A DNA stretch of 64,000 nt from Paenibacillus_S sp043945595 (GTDB taxonomy: Bacteria > Bacillota > Bacilli > Paenibacillales > NBRC-103111): positions 4,526,001 through 4,590,000 of the forward strand of contig NZ_JBIFNP010000001.1 in assembly GCF_043945595.1 (NCBI RefSeq). Direction: 5' to 3'. Under the pieces are notes generated by a model, which ran no database searches, was not told the DNA's origin, and saw only the letters and a list, made by a program, of their open reading frames with translations. The position numbers and the translations under genes are program-made. Position 1 is the stretch's first letter, and each line of letters starts with the position of its first letter. Shown in pieces: positions 42,334 to 52,019 of the stretch.

Positions 42334-44170
42334 GCTCGATCTCCTCTCTGCTTATCGCCCGTAACCGCGCCGTCAGCTTCGTTCCTTTGCCCGGCTCGCT
42401 CGCAATGCTCAGTCCGCACTCTTCGCCCAAATAAAGCTTGATGCGGTCATTCACGTTATACAGGCCATACCCGTCCGCCGTGCGGCTGCGATTTTCCAGC
42501 AAGCGCTTACGTATGAGCTGCAGCTTCACCGGATGAATGCCCGCTCCGTTATCCTCTACCGTAAGCAGAATTTCTCCCTGCGCTCCGCGTTTCGCGCCGA
42601 TCCGGATCATTCCGCCTCCCTCCAGCGGCTTGATCCCATGATAGATGGCGTTCTCCACCAGCGGCTGAAGCAGCAGCTTGGCTGTCAGCGCTTCCTTGAG
42701 CTCTGCGTCCACATCGATTTCATAGGAGAACAGCTGTCCGTACCTCATTTGCTGAATAATCAAATAGCTGCGGATATGTTCGATTTCCTCACGCACCGGA
42801 ATGAACTCCTTGCCCCGGCTGATCGCCGTCCGGAAGAAGGTCGCAAGCGCCGTCACGATCCGGCTGATCTCGGTCTGGTCATTCTTCTCGGCCATCCATT
42901 TGATCGAGTCCAGCGTATTGTACAGAAAATGCGGCGACATCTGGGACTGCAGCGCTTTCAGCTCGGCGCGCCGTTTCAGCTGCTGCTCCGTATGGACGCG
43001 GTACTTTTCCTCCTGCAGCTCCGCAATATATAAGTTCATCTGCTTCATCTGCTCCTGCAGCTGCTCGACCATGAAGTTGAAGGTGCGGCCCAGCTTGCCC
43101 ACCTCATCCTCGCTCCGGTCATCTACTCTCACATCCAAATTCCCGAGCCGTACGCGGTGCATCGTCTTCTCCAGCCTGCTCAGCGGCCTGCTGAGGTTGG
43201 AAGACATGAGGAACGCAACCGCCACGCTGAGCGAGGCGCAAAGCACGATAACCCAGAGCAGGTATACGTTCATCGAACGCAGCTTTTCCAGCAGCGCTTT
43301 CTCCGATTGGATATGCACCATCACCCAGGGCGCCACATTCGTGCTTCTATAATTAATCAAATAATTCTCGCGGCCCGTGAGCATGCTTCGCTCGTGGCCC
43401 GCTTCTTGGGCGGCCATGGCAGACCAAAGCCTTGCCTGGCTTCTATAGCTCTCAACGGCAGGCGAATTGTCCGAAGCGATCAGTTCTCCCGTCTGATCTA
43501 CGATAAGTGTCGAGTACCCCGCTTCCGACTGCGCATTCTGCATATAATTCAAGATCATCCGCTCGTTCAAATTAATAACCAGCAGCAGATCCTCGCTGTA
43601 TCCCGGTATCGAAAACTTCATGACCAGGGGGATGACCTCCTGGGGCTCCCGGTAAAACTCCCCCTTCATCAAAGGAAGCCAGTATAAGGAAGACTCATGA
43701 CGAGCGCCGATTTGCCGGTATAACTCGGATTGTTTGAAATCCTTGCTGTAATCCGTAGGCAGCAGCAGATCGTAGAACATCCCTTTGGGCGTGTACAGCA
43801 GGATGGAAGAAACCAGCGGCTCGGAGAATCGCTGCTCCGCAAACACATTGGAGAAGTAGGACAAGGCTCTCGCGTAATTCTGGGGCTCATTCGTGAGCAA
43901 ATAGCCGGATAACGCCTGGTTAAACGTGTCGTCACTGCGAAGCACGTACAGCCGCGTAATGATCCCTTTGAGCTTCTCGTCCAAATAATTGCCTACCTGG
44001 GCCATCAGCTCCGTCGAGTGAACGGTCGAAGTATTCCGCGTGACGCCGGTCGTATACCGGTTCTGCAAATAACCCGACAGCCCCGTAGAGAACAGCACCA
44101 TCGCTACGCACAATAAAGCAATCTTGTTCCTTAGTCTCATCTGATGAAGTCTTCCGATCCACGCACGCAT
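42326..44170 (-). CDS. YesM-type sensor histidine kinase
   Basis: The 614-residue protein has a membrane segment at about 15-35 and an extracellular dCache-like sensor. A second segment (YLLWVIVLCASLSVAVAFLM) leads to a HAMP domain (SRPLSRLEKTMHRVRLGNLD) and a His_kinase domain with SQMSPHFLYNTLDSIKWMAE. The HATPase has LLQPLVENAIYHGIKPLEGG and VEDNGAGIHP. This is the full YesM/LytS-like layout. It pairs with the overlapping regulator gene. The sensor domain differs from that of the kinase at 29188, so the two systems should answer to different cues. Confidence 0.9.
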   Translation of the reverse strand: MRAWIGRLHQMRLRNKIALLCVAMVLFSTGLSGYLQNRYTTGVTRNTSTVHSTELMAQVGNYLDEKLKGIITRLYVLRSDDTFNQALSGYLLTNEPQNYARALSYFSNVFAEQRFSEPLVSSILLYTPKGMFYDLLLPTDYSKDFKQSELYRQIGARHESSLYWLPLMKGEFYREPQEVIPLVMKFSIPGYSEDLLLVINLNERMILNYMQNAQSEAGYSTLIVDQTGELIASDNSPAVESYRSQARLWSAMAAQEAGHERSMLTGRENYLINYRSTNVAPWVMVHIQSEKALLEKLRSMNVYLLWVIVLCASLSVAVAFLMSSNLSRPLSRLEKTMHRVRLGNLDVRVDDRSEDEVGKLGRTFNFMVEQLQEQMKQMNLYIAELQEEKYRVHTEQQLKRRAELKALQSQMSPHFLYNTLDSIKWMAEKNDQTEISRIVTALATFFRTAISRGKEFIPVREEIEHIRSYLIIQQMRYGQLFSYEIDVDAELKEALTAKLLLQPLVENAIYHGIKPLEGGGMIRIGAKRGAQGEILLTVEDNGAGIHPVKLQLIRKRLLENRSRTADGYGLYNVNDRIKLYLGEECGLSIASEPGKGTKLTARLRAISREEIEHV

Positions 44171-44286
44171 CTCCTGAAGTCACCCGCTATCCTGAAAGTA
44201 GGGAAAAAGCCGCATTCTCTACGGAATGGCGGCTAACCCATTATAACATTAGACGAAATAAGTGGGCATGCTAAAATTTAATCCCA

Positions 44287-45132
44287 TTAACCTTTTACGG
44301 CTCCGGCCGTCAGCCCGCTAATAAATTGGCGGTTCGTGAAGAAATAAACGATCAGGATCGGAATCAGCGCAATCGAAGCTCCGGCGGTCATAATTTGCAG
44401 CTCGGCAGCCGCGTTAGCGGAATACCGGAGTCCGACGACCGCGACGGTCAGCGGCTTCATGTCCGGATTCGGAATGCTGAATACCAAGGCGGTAATATAG
44501 TCGTTCCAGGCAAGCCGGAAGGCGAACAAAGCGACGACCCCGAGAATCGGACGGATCAGCGGCAGAATGACCGTCGTATAAATTTTGAAATAACCGGCGC
44601 CATCCATGAAAGCGGACTCGTCCAGCTCCTTGGGGACACTTTTGACAAAGCCCATAATGAGGAAAATATTGCTCGCCTGGCCGCCCGTCAGCACGAGAGC
44701 CAAGCCCAGCAGGTTTCCGGTCAAGCCCAGCTGATGCATCAGAGTATATTGCGGATACAGCACGATAGGCCCCAGCGCCACGAACATGACGGATAAGTAA
44801 GCGACCATGAGCGCTCTCTTCCCTGTAAAATCGTGCCTTGCAATGACATAACCGGCCATGGACGAAGTGACCAGAGACAGCAGCATCGTGATGCCGCTCA
44901 GGATAACGCTGTTCCATGTATATTTGAGAAACTCCGCCTGCCGGAACGCCTGCACATAGTTGGAGAACATCCATTCCTGAGGCCAGAAGCTTCCTCCTGT
45001 CTGCAGCTCCATATTCGTTTTGAACGAGCCGATAATCGTATACAGAACGGGATACACCGTAAAGAGGACAATGACAGCCAAAAAAGCGAACTTGATGATA
45101 TGGCCGATCCCCCGGGTAACCTTCCTTTCCAT
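44287..45132 (-). CDS. CUT1 ABC transporter permease (MalG type)
   Basis: The 281-residue membrane protein has six segments, the EAA loop KSVPKELDESAFMDGAGYFK and the C-terminus FISGLTAGAVKG. It follows its partner permease by 44 nt. Together they form the membrane part of the third CUT1 system. As with the other two systems, no ATPase gene is present. Confidence 0.88.
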   Translation of the reverse strand: MERKVTRGIGHIIKFAFLAVIVLFTVYPVLYTIIGSFKTNMELQTGGSFWPQEWMFSNYVQAFRQAEFLKYTWNSVILSGITMLLSLVTSSMAGYVIARHDFTGKRALMVAYLSVMFVALGPIVLYPQYTLMHQLGLTGNLLGLALVLTGGQASNIFLIMGFVKSVPKELDESAFMDGAGYFKIYTTVILPLIRPILGVVALFAFRLAWNDYITALVFSIPNPDMKPLTVAVVGLRYSANAAAELQIMTAGASIALIPILIVYFFTNRQFISGLTAGAVKG

Positions 45133-45176
45133 GCGTGACTCCCCCTACCGTTTCATTGTTGTCGTTGCTTTGCTTC

Positions 45177-46136
45177 CTAGTATATTTTTTCCAGCTTCTT
45201 GGACAGGTACAGATAGATTAAAGTGATCAGGCCGAGAATGAGTCCTGTCACGACGCTGGCTGCCGCCCCATAGCCGATCTCCGGCTTAATGGGAGACGAA
45301 GTCGATACCGGGAAGAACAGCTGGTACATGTAAAGGAACACGACCTGCGTTTTGCCGAGCGGCCCGCCTTCAGTCAGTACCATAATGCTCTGAATATCCT
45401 GGAACGAGTTAAGAATCGCCAGCATAAGAATGACCCTCAGAACGGGCCCCAGCATCGGCAGAGTAATGTAGAACAGCCGCTGCCAGTACGTTACCCCATC
45501 CAGCTCGGCGCTTTCGTAAATGTCCCTGGGGATCGTCTGCAGCCCCGCCAGAAAGTAAACCATGTAATTGCCTAATCCGCCCCACACCGCAACAATAATG
45601 ACGGTAATCATCGCAAAATGCTGCCCCAGCCAGTCCACCGGCTGCTCGATTAGCCCTGCGAGGGACAGGTAATGGTTCACGTCCCCGTTGTATACATTGA
45701 ACAGCAGGTAAAACATCAGCGCCATGACCGCCGAGCTCATAATCGTCGGACTGAAAATCACGGCTTGCAGCAGCGTACTGCCTCTAAACCGGAGATTGAT
45801 GACCACCGCCACCAGAAAGGATAACGGGATAACGATCAACAGCTTGCCCGCCGCATAAATGAGCGTATTGACCAGCGAATCCCAGTACACCGTGTCTCTG
45901 GTGAACAGACGTATAAAGTTATCCGCCCCGGTAAACGTGGCCGCATGGATGCCGTCATAATCGTAAAACATGTAGCGCAGCGCCCAAAAAATCGGATACA
46001 CTGTCAGTGCGGTAAACAACACAAGATTAGGCAGCAGCATAAAGTACAGCTGCCGTTTCGGAAAACGCTTTCGTTTGACGGCAGTCACCGCGTGCCTGGA
46101 GATCTGCTCCCTCTTTTCTGTTCCTGTTGCCTGCAT
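45177..46136 (-). CDS. CUT1 ABC transporter permease (MalF type)
   Basis: The 319-residue membrane protein has a basic N-terminal tail, then LYFMLLPNLVLFTALTVYPI as its first segment. The EAA loop contains IPRDIYESAELDGVTYWQRL. A near-consensus cre box lies 44 nt upstream of the ATG, and the rhamnosidase gene ends 215 nt further up with its own terminator, so a separate promoter is likely. Confidence 0.88.
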   Translation of the reverse strand: MQATGTEKREQISRHAVTAVKRKRFPKRQLYFMLLPNLVLFTALTVYPIFWALRYMFYDYDGIHAATFTGADNFIRLFTRDTVYWDSLVNTLIYAAGKLLIVIPLSFLVAVVINLRFRGSTLLQAVIFSPTIMSSAVMALMFYLLFNVYNGDVNHYLSLAGLIEQPVDWLGQHFAMITVIIVAVWGGLGNYMVYFLAGLQTIPRDIYESAELDGVTYWQRLFYITLPMLGPVLRVILMLAILNSFQDIQSIMVLTEGGPLGKTQVVFLYMYQLFFPVSTSSPIKPEIGYGAAASVVTGLILGLITLIYLYLSKKLEKIY

Positions 46137-46179
46137 AGCTATTCACCTCACGTCAATTTCCAACGGCTGCAAGTATTGA

Positions 46180-46193
46180 AGTGAACGCTTACA
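46180..46193 (-). promoter_or_regulatory. cre-like CcpA site upstream of the third CUT1 operon
   Basis: The minus strand reads TGTAAGCGTTCACT, matching 13 of 14 positions of TGWAARCGYTWNCW, including the central CG. Its location just upstream of the permease start suggests glucose repression of the transporter. Confidence 0.65.
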
Positions 46194-46292
46194 ACAATAC
46201 GACAGCCCTAGTTAGTAATTGAAATATATCATGCAGAAGGGCTGCGGATAATCGAAAATCCATAGGACCTATGTTCAAAATTCACAGCAAAA

Positions 46293-46338
46293 AAATGCCT
46301 CTGAGCCGCAGCCTGAGCACTGCGGATCAGAGACATTT
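46293..46338 (-). terminator. Terminator of the rhamnosidase gene
   Basis: A 19-bp stem with two mismatches (AAATGTCTCTGATCCGCAG with CTGCGGCTCAGAGGCATTT) is followed by TTTT on the minus strand, 13 nt after the rhamnosidase stop. Confidence 0.88.
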
Positions 46339-46350
46339 GACTGAAACCAA

Positions 46351-48524
46351 TTATTGCGTGACCATCGTTATTCCGGCGCTGACTTCAAGGGTCGGCTGCC
46401 CCTCCGCAATCGAAATGCGAATCTCCCCGGCCGGCACGGTGAAGCTTAACTCCACCTCTTCCAGCTCGCGCGGCAGGTGCGGCTCAAACCGCACCTCCTT
46501 CCAGCCCGGCTGCCCCGGCTTGAGACCGATAATTTCCTCGATCAAGAGCGGAATCGGCGAGCTTGCCCACGGGTGGCACAGACTTGTATTCCACTTCTTG
46601 CCCTTGCCCCAAGCCTCGAAGCAGGTCGTAGCACCTTCTCGCAGCATGTTGACCCATGAGCGCTCGTCCTCGCTGCGGATCAATTCGTAAACCAGCCCGT
46701 ATTCTCCGGCTTTAGCCAAGGCCTTTAAGACGAAGTAGGAGAAATATACGCCGCAGTGCAGCCTTTTCTCCCGGATCAATTGGACGATGCTCGGCACAGC
46801 CTCCTCAGGCGCCAAACCGAACAGCAGCGGCAGCACGTTGGCATGAAGCGAGGAGTGCCTACTGTCTACGGCATCTACGAATAAGCCCGTGCTAGCGCTA
46901 TAAAATTGATCGAGGAACGCCTTCTTCAATGGGGTCAGGCTCCTCGACCGGCTGCCCCAGCGCTTCTCTGATCGCGTTCATCGTCTGCTTGCATCCGTAG
47001 TAGAAGGCGTTGACGACATTATGGCACCCTTCCGTAACCGGACGGGTCAGCGGAAAGTCGTAGCCGTCGCGCAAGTTGTCGGGCCAGTCGACGAGATTCC
47101 ATTTTTCCACAACGGACTCCAGCAGTCCCGCTCCATTCTTATACTTGTCAAAATAAGCGAGAATGCCCTCACCAACCGGAGCCATCTCCCGCAAAAACGC
47201 CTCGTCGCCGCTAAACTGGTAGTACTGCCACAGCTGCATCGGCCACTGCAGGGAAAAGTCGGCGATTTCCTGCATGAAATTTCCCGGAGCGACAGCCATC
47301 ATTCCTTCACATACGGCCGTGCTGCGGGCGAAGTCCCCGAGCGCCTTCTTGACCAGACGCACATCTCCGCTCAGATACATATGCGCATGCCCGATGACCG
47401 TATTATCGCCCAGGTACTGCCCTTTCTCCCGGCTCGGACAATCCACGAAATTTTCCTGCGAGCCGTATTTCACTCCGTTCGCGCAAATTGACCAGATCTG
47501 ATCGAGCACGGAATCCGAGCTTTGGAACCGGCAGCGGCCTTCGTCCAAAGGATAATGGCGCACGACGGCGGCGAAGCTGTCCGTTTCAAGGGACGCTGCC
47601 GGTCCCAGCACTTCGACGTACCGGAATGCTTTATAGTCGTATAACGACAAGACATCCTCTTCCCCGGACAAGGCTCACGTTTCTTCGTATTTGCAATTGC
47701 AGCGAAGCTCGTACCTGGCGCCAGTTCCTTCCGCATTCAATTCTTCTCCGCAGCGGATCAGAATTTGTTCTCCGCCCACGCCGCTGGCTTTCATCGTAAA
47801 CTGGCCTGTCAGCTCCGTGCCGAAATCGATCAAGTAATGGCCGTCCGACAGCTGCCGGACCGATTGCGGACGCCGCTCGTAGACACTCAACACAGGCGTC
47901 GGCTGCAGCGCCAGCTGATGATCCGGCGCGGCGGTCATCGCCTGCTCCCATCCGCTGTCATCGTATCCCGGCTGTTCCCAGCCTTTGTGCTCCAGACGGC
48001 TGTCGATCCGCTCCAAATACTGCGTATCGTAGCCAATCGTCTCTTCGCCAATATACTCCCGGGCGCGGGCATACTTCCAGCTTTCGTCCGTAACCGCTTG
48101 TACGCTCTGATCCGCAAGCAGCTCCGCGATCAAGCCCTGCCGTAAATCCCCGCTGTTCATGGAACGGTTCATCAGTCCTTGGTAGTATACATGAACCGCC
48201 AGCACGTTCTCCCCTTCCCGAAGATACGGCAGAAGATCGAGACGATTATAGAAATAATGGGTCGGATAGCTTTGCGCATGAACCTTGGGCAACGAAGACG
48301 CCGTTGACATACAGCTTGTAATAGTCATCCGCCGTAATATCCAGCTCGGCCCGCTGCGGCAGTGCGGACAGAACGAAGCTTTTCCGAAACAGCGTATGCC
48401 GGTTCTTCAGCTCTTCCGGATGCGTATGCGTAACCGGATTAAGTTCCTTATGCAGCATAGAAAAAGGCTTTAAGCCTGAGAAGTCGGGGTCTTGAATCCA
48501 TTGGGCGCTCCATTGCTTATTCAT
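46351..48524 (-). pseudogene. Alpha-L-rhamnosidase (GH78), two frameshifts and one nonsense codon
   Basis: The gene begins MNKQWSAQWIQDPDFSGLKP (AAGGAG 6 nt upstream). It carries the GH78 N-terminal domains (DYYKLYVNGVFVAQG, YPTHYFYNRLDLLPYLREGE). The catalytic (alpha/alpha)6 barrel shows QENFVDCPSREKGQYLGDNT, where GH78 enzymes place acidic residues. Breaks: a one-base insertion near 48280-48289; an in-frame TGA at 47675-47677 where YEET(W)ALSGEEDVL would be expected; and an extra base near 46931-46934. Joined together the protein is about 725 residues. The TGA cannot be explained by an indel, so this gene is the best candidate for true inactivation. It lies upstream of the third CUT1 system and has a cre-like site. 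Confidence 0.82.
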
Positions 48525-48581
48525 CGGGTTCTCCTTCATTATTTAGTAGGACGATGGCTTGTCCCGCCGTCTCCCATTTAT

Positions 48582-48595
48582 TGTAAGCGATATCA
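48582..48595 (+). promoter_or_regulatory. cre-like CcpA site upstream of the rhamnosidase
   Basis: TGTAAGCGATATCA (read on the + strand) matches 13 of 14 positions of TGWAARCGYTWNCW. It is 58 nt upstream of the rhamnosidase start and overlaps a TACAAT sequence on the minus strand that could be a -10 box. Confidence 0.6.
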
Positions 48596-48674
48596 TTACA
48601 ACCTTACCACAGCCGCTTGCACGGAGGAAGCCAAAATAAGCAGTACGTATGTATAAAAATGAAAGGTGTGCCGG

Positions 48675-49574
48675 TCAAAGACGCCCTGCCCTGCTTCCCT
48701 CACGGTAATAATCGACCAGAAAGCGGTAAAACTGCCGGGCGACCGGGCTTAAATATCTGCGCGAATTCCATGCTATTCCGATTCTTCTCTGGCACACCGG
48801 CTCCCGGACCTCCAGGCACACGACCTCGGACATATCCACGCGCATCACCCTGGGCAGCAAAGCCACTCCAAGCTCCGCCGCAACGAATCCGATGATCGTG
48901 ACCGGGTCCTCTCCCTCGAACGTAATGTTCGGCATTAATCCCGCTTCCCGGAACAGCTCGTCGAAGATAGTACGGGTCCCGTACCCTTTCTTCAACGCCA
49001 CGATCCGTTCCTCCGCGATTTCATACAGTGAAATGCCGTTGCGCTGCGCTAAAGGGTGACGGCTTCCTACATAGACGCACAGATCCTCCGTCCACAAATA
49101 TTCCCACTCAATGTCCGGGCGTTCCTCCGTCATCGAGGATAAGCAATAGTCAATCTCACCGCTGAGCAGCTGCTCCATCATTTCGCTGGACGATTTCTGA
49201 TACAGCTGAAACTGCACCTGGGGATGCTCGGCCAGGAATCGGCTCACCAGTCGCGGCACCTCGAAGCCGCCCAGCGACTTCAGGAAAGCGAAGGACAGCG
49301 TTCCGTAATCCGGCTTCAGCAAGTCCCATATTTCCTGCTTCGCCTCCTCGATATCCTGCAGGACGCGGTGCGTCCGTTTGTAAAATAACTCCCCGTACGC
49401 GTTTAACGATACGCCCCTTCCGGCCCTCTCGAACAAGGGAACCCCCAGCTCCTCCTCCAGCTTGGCAATCGAACGGCTTAGCGTGGACTGGGATACCGAC
49501 AGCCGTTCCGCCGCCTTCGTAAAATGCTGCAGCTGCGCCACAGCCTGAAAATATTCGATCTGCTGCCATTCCAT
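48675..49574 (-). CDS. LysR-family transcriptional regulator
   Basis: The 299-residue protein has the N-terminal winged helix (MEWQQIEYFQAVAQLQHFTK, SVSQSTLSRSIAKLEEELGV, PLFERAGRGVSLN). A LysR substrate-binding domain follows (LSFAFLKSLGGFEVPRLVSR, DYCLSSMTEERPDIEWEYLW, VAAELGVALLPRVMRVDMSE). The opening EWQQIEYFQAVAQLQHFTKA is shared with YybE/GltC-like regulators. ATG 49574 has GGGAG 10 nt upstream. It is divergent from a TauE/SafE permease gene, which it probably controls. Confidence 0.88.
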   Translation of the reverse strand: MEWQQIEYFQAVAQLQHFTKAAERLSVSQSTLSRSIAKLEEELGVPLFERAGRGVSLNAYGELFYKRTHRVLQDIEEAKQEIWDLLKPDYGTLSFAFLKSLGGFEVPRLVSRFLAEHPQVQFQLYQKSSSEMMEQLLSGEIDYCLSSMTEERPDIEWEYLWTEDLCVYVGSRHPLAQRNGISLYEIAEERIVALKKGYGTRTIFDELFREAGLMPNITFEGEDPVTIIGFVAAELGVALLPRVMRVDMSEVVCLEVREPVCQRRIGIAWNSRRYLSPVARQFYRFLVDYYREGSRAGRL

Positions 49575-49755
49575 GAGCGCCGCTCTCCCTTCTTCTTTCC
49601 ATGTTATGGTTAACGAGTTTACCTGCACCATTCTGAATGATTACATATTATCATGATTCATTTGATTTTAATACATTAGACGCATCATTCATCCCGTGCT
49701 TTAATGAACATAGAAGCTTCATTACAAATTCGTTATCTATTTGGAGGGAAGTCGT

Positions 49756-50520
49756 ATGGAATTCACTATTATCGGGACCATGCTGTTGATCGGCATGCTG
49801 CTGGGCTTTGTCGGGGCGGGAGGCTCCGGCTTTATTATTGCGATGCTGAGCACCGCTTTCGGCTTTTCCATTCATACGGCTCTGGGCACTTCGCTGGCCG
49901 CGATGGTATTTACAACATTGTCCGGGGCGTTCAGCCATTACCGCGAGGGGAATATTGCGGTCAAGCCAGGGGTAATCATCGGCCTCACCGGCGCGGCGGG
50001 AGCTTGGATCAGCTCGGGCTATTCCGCTTATGTGCCTGCGGAACACTTGATGTGGATGACCGCCGGCATGCTGTTTCTGTCCTCCGTGCTGCTGTGGATC
50101 CGCACCTCCGCCATGCGCGGTCCGTCTGCGAAAGCAAGCCTGCCTGTCCAAGGCACAGGCATCCGCTTCTGGTGCTCCGCAGTAGGTATCGGGCTCGTTA
50201 CCGGTGCGATGTCGGGATTTTTCGGCATCGGCTCCACTCCGTTCATCCAGATCGGCATGATTATGCTCCTTGGGCTCTCGATCCGACAGGCCGCGGGCAC
50301 GACCATGCTGGTCATTATCCCCATAGCCCTGGCCGGCGGAGCCGGCTATTATCAGATGGGCTACCTGGACATTCCGCTGCTGATCCAGGTGGTCGTCGGC
50401 TCTATGTTAGGCTCCTACATCGGTGCCAAATTCACCAACCGCGTGCCGCTGGGGGTGCTGAAAACCGCCATGATCGCCATGCCTTCGGTCGGGGCGCTGC
50501 TTTTGATGCTGAGGTCATAG
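49756..50520 (+). CDS. TauE/SafE-family membrane permease
   Basis: The 254-residue protein has about eight membrane segments and the paired Gly-rich motifs MLLGFVGAGGSGFIIAML and GAMSGFFGIGSTPFIQIGMI. LRQAAGT-like SIRQAAGTTMLVIIPIALAG is also typical. It is only distantly similar to the TauE/SafE protein at 21435. ATG 49756 is chosen because GGAGG lies 9 nt upstream. Divergent from the LysR gene. The substrate is probably a small anion. Confidence 0.85.
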   Translation: MEFTIIGTMLLIGMLLGFVGAGGSGFIIAMLSTAFGFSIHTALGTSLAAMVFTTLSGAFSHYREGNIAVKPGVIIGLTGAAGAWISSGYSAYVPAEHLMWMTAGMLFLSSVLLWIRTSAMRGPSAKASLPVQGTGIRFWCSAVGIGLVTGAMSGFFGIGSTPFIQIGMIMLLGLSIRQAAGTTMLVIIPIALAGGAGYYQMGYLDIPLLIQVVVGSMLGSYIGAKFTNRVPLGVLKTAMIAMPSVGALLLMLRS

Positions 50521-50562
50521 CTTGTCCCCGAGCGGAACCCGCCTTGTCTCATTCATGGCTTA

Positions 50563-50621
50563 TTGAGAAGCCCTCACGACTCGAAATTATACGTTCCGTT
50601 TATTCATTGAAGGCTTCTCAA
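50563..50621. repeat. Inverted repeat between convergent genes
   Basis: TTGAGAAGCC (50563-50572) and GGCTTCTCAA (50612-50621) are perfect 10-bp arms around a 39-nt loop. The position between two convergent genes suggests a two-way terminator, but there is no T-run. Confidence 0.4.
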
Positions 50622-50651
50622 CAGCCGTGGACTGAAATGCTTTGTTATGGG

Positions 50652-51365
50652 TTAAAAGAGTCCTTTCCGGTGAAAGACGGTAAGCACCCTGTAAAAGTCG
50701 TAGCTTCCGCCCTTCGGCGTATCAATCAGCCCGGCAGCTACCGCGGCGTCTACGGCTCCCTGCGCCCAGTCCGGCACGTCCGTCATGGTTGCTCTTTCTT
50801 TTAAATTTTGAATAGTAATGGTGTGGCTTTCCACCGTTTTTTCCAGCACCTGCAGCTGATTTTGCAGCTGAGTAATGATCGACAGCATTTCATCCGCCTC
50901 CTTGTCGTATGCGTCTAAACCATATTTCTCAATGATGGCGATAAGCTTGGATGCGTAGGACGGGTCGGTAGCATACCCTGCTTTCTGCAGAGCGTTCGCC
51001 GCCGCTTTATAATCCCGTTCCTCTCCGGCCTTAAATACCCCGCTCGCCGTATATCTGCTGTTTTCCATTAAAAACTGCGAATGAGCTATGACGGAAGCCT
51101 CCAGGCTGTTATAAGAAGCAAAGCTGGCTGTGGTCGTTATCCACTGCCCGAAAATATATTCAACGGTGGTATAAACCGTTCCGGAGCCTTTGATGCCGAA
51201 ATAGTTGCCGTTCGCTGCCGACCTGCCGTAAGCCGATTCCAGGCATGCTTGGGCAATGGTATAGCTGGCCAGAACAGGCTTGCCGAGCAGCACGGTCCGT
51301 ACCATGTCCATCACCGCGTAGTCCGAAATTTGTGCAATGAACGCTTCTTGCGGCGTTGTGCTCAA
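50652..51365 (-). CDS. Glucosaminidase-domain protein without signal peptide
   Basis: The 237-residue protein has the glucosaminidase (GH73-like) fold at about 5-165. FIAQISDYAVMDMVRTVLLG is followed by YTIAQACLESAYGRSAANGN with the presumed catalytic Glu, and then YFGIKGSG and FASYNSLEASVIAHSQFL. A coiled coil follows (LSIITQLQNQLQVLEKTVES), then a short SLH- or phage-lysin-like tail (VPDWAQGAVDAAVAAGLI, DTPKGGSYDFYRVLTVFHRK). It should cleave N-acetylglucosaminyl bonds in peptidoglycan. The absence of an export signal is typical of phage endolysins released by a holin, or of a domesticated phage gene; no other phage genes are nearby. Confidence 0.78.
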   Translation of the reverse strand: MSTTPQEAFIAQISDYAVMDMVRTVLLGKPVLASYTIAQACLESAYGRSAANGNYFGIKGSGTVYTTVEYIFGQWITTTASFASYNSLEASVIAHSQFLMENSRYTASGVFKAGEERDYKAAANALQKAGYATDPSYASKLIAIIEKYGLDAYDKEADEMLSIITQLQNQLQVLEKTVESHTITIQNLKERATMTDVPDWAQGAVDAAVAAGLIDTPKGGSYDFYRVLTVFHRKGLF

Positions 51366-51666
51366 ATCATCTCACTCCTTTCCGCTTCTTCTATACTATT
51401 GTATTCATCAAAGCGGACTGCCCGTTCAGGCTTTTCCGGGATACCCTATATGTATGCTCGCCGTCTTTCAGGCGTTCTGTAAGTATACCTGAGCACTCTG
51501 ACAAACGCCTCAACGCAAGGGAGCGAGGCCCGTCTTTTGCTCCACGATGAGGTTACATACTTAACTTGAAGAAACTAAGTATGCAAATATTCAGTCATTT
51601 CCAGTCAGGACAAAGTGGCTTATAATGGGACAGGTATGAATTTATTGATCGAAAGGGGAGCGTTCC

Positions 51667-51987
51667 ATGCTGTATGAACTTCGTATTTACTATATGTACC
51701 CGGGTAAAATGGAGGCTATCAACAACCGGTTTTCCAATCATACTTTGCGTATTTTTGCCAAGCACGGGATGAAGGTTACCGAGTTCTGGGAGGACACGGA
51801 CCCTGAGCATAGCCGTCTTTACTATGTAGTGGCATTTGAGAACAGGGAGGAACGCGAGCAAAAGTGGGAAGCGTTCCGCAGCGACGCAGAATGGCTTCAG
51901 GTCAAAAGCGAATCGGAGAAGGACGGCCCGATCGTGGAAAAGGTGGAAAGCATTTTTTTGAAGCGCGCCCCCTACTTCCCGCAATAA
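51667..51987 (+). CDS. NIPSNAP-family small protein
   Basis: The 106-residue ferredoxin-like alpha/beta-barrel monomer is MLYELRIYYMYPGKMEAINN followed by FSNHTLRIFAKHGMKVTEFW and LYYVVAFENREEREQKWEAF, the canonical NIPSNAP pattern. The biochemical role is unclear; the family resembles dimeric monooxygenase-like folds. GGGGAG precedes the ATG. It lies 32 nt before an aldo/keto reductase, so the two form a small operon. Confidence 0.85.
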   Translation: MLYELRIYYMYPGKMEAINNRFSNHTLRIFAKHGMKVTEFWEDTDPEHSRLYYVVAFENREEREQKWEAFRSDAEWLQVKSESEKDGPIVEKVESIFLKRAPYFPQ

Positions 51988-52019
51988 AACCAAACCCGTA
52001 ACGGAAGGAGCGAATGAAG

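Noticed and set aside
47675..47677. TGA read as selenocysteine in the rhamnosidase
   Set aside because: The expected residue is Trp, no SECIS-like stem was noticed directly after it, and the same gene has two frameshifts, so decay or error is simpler.
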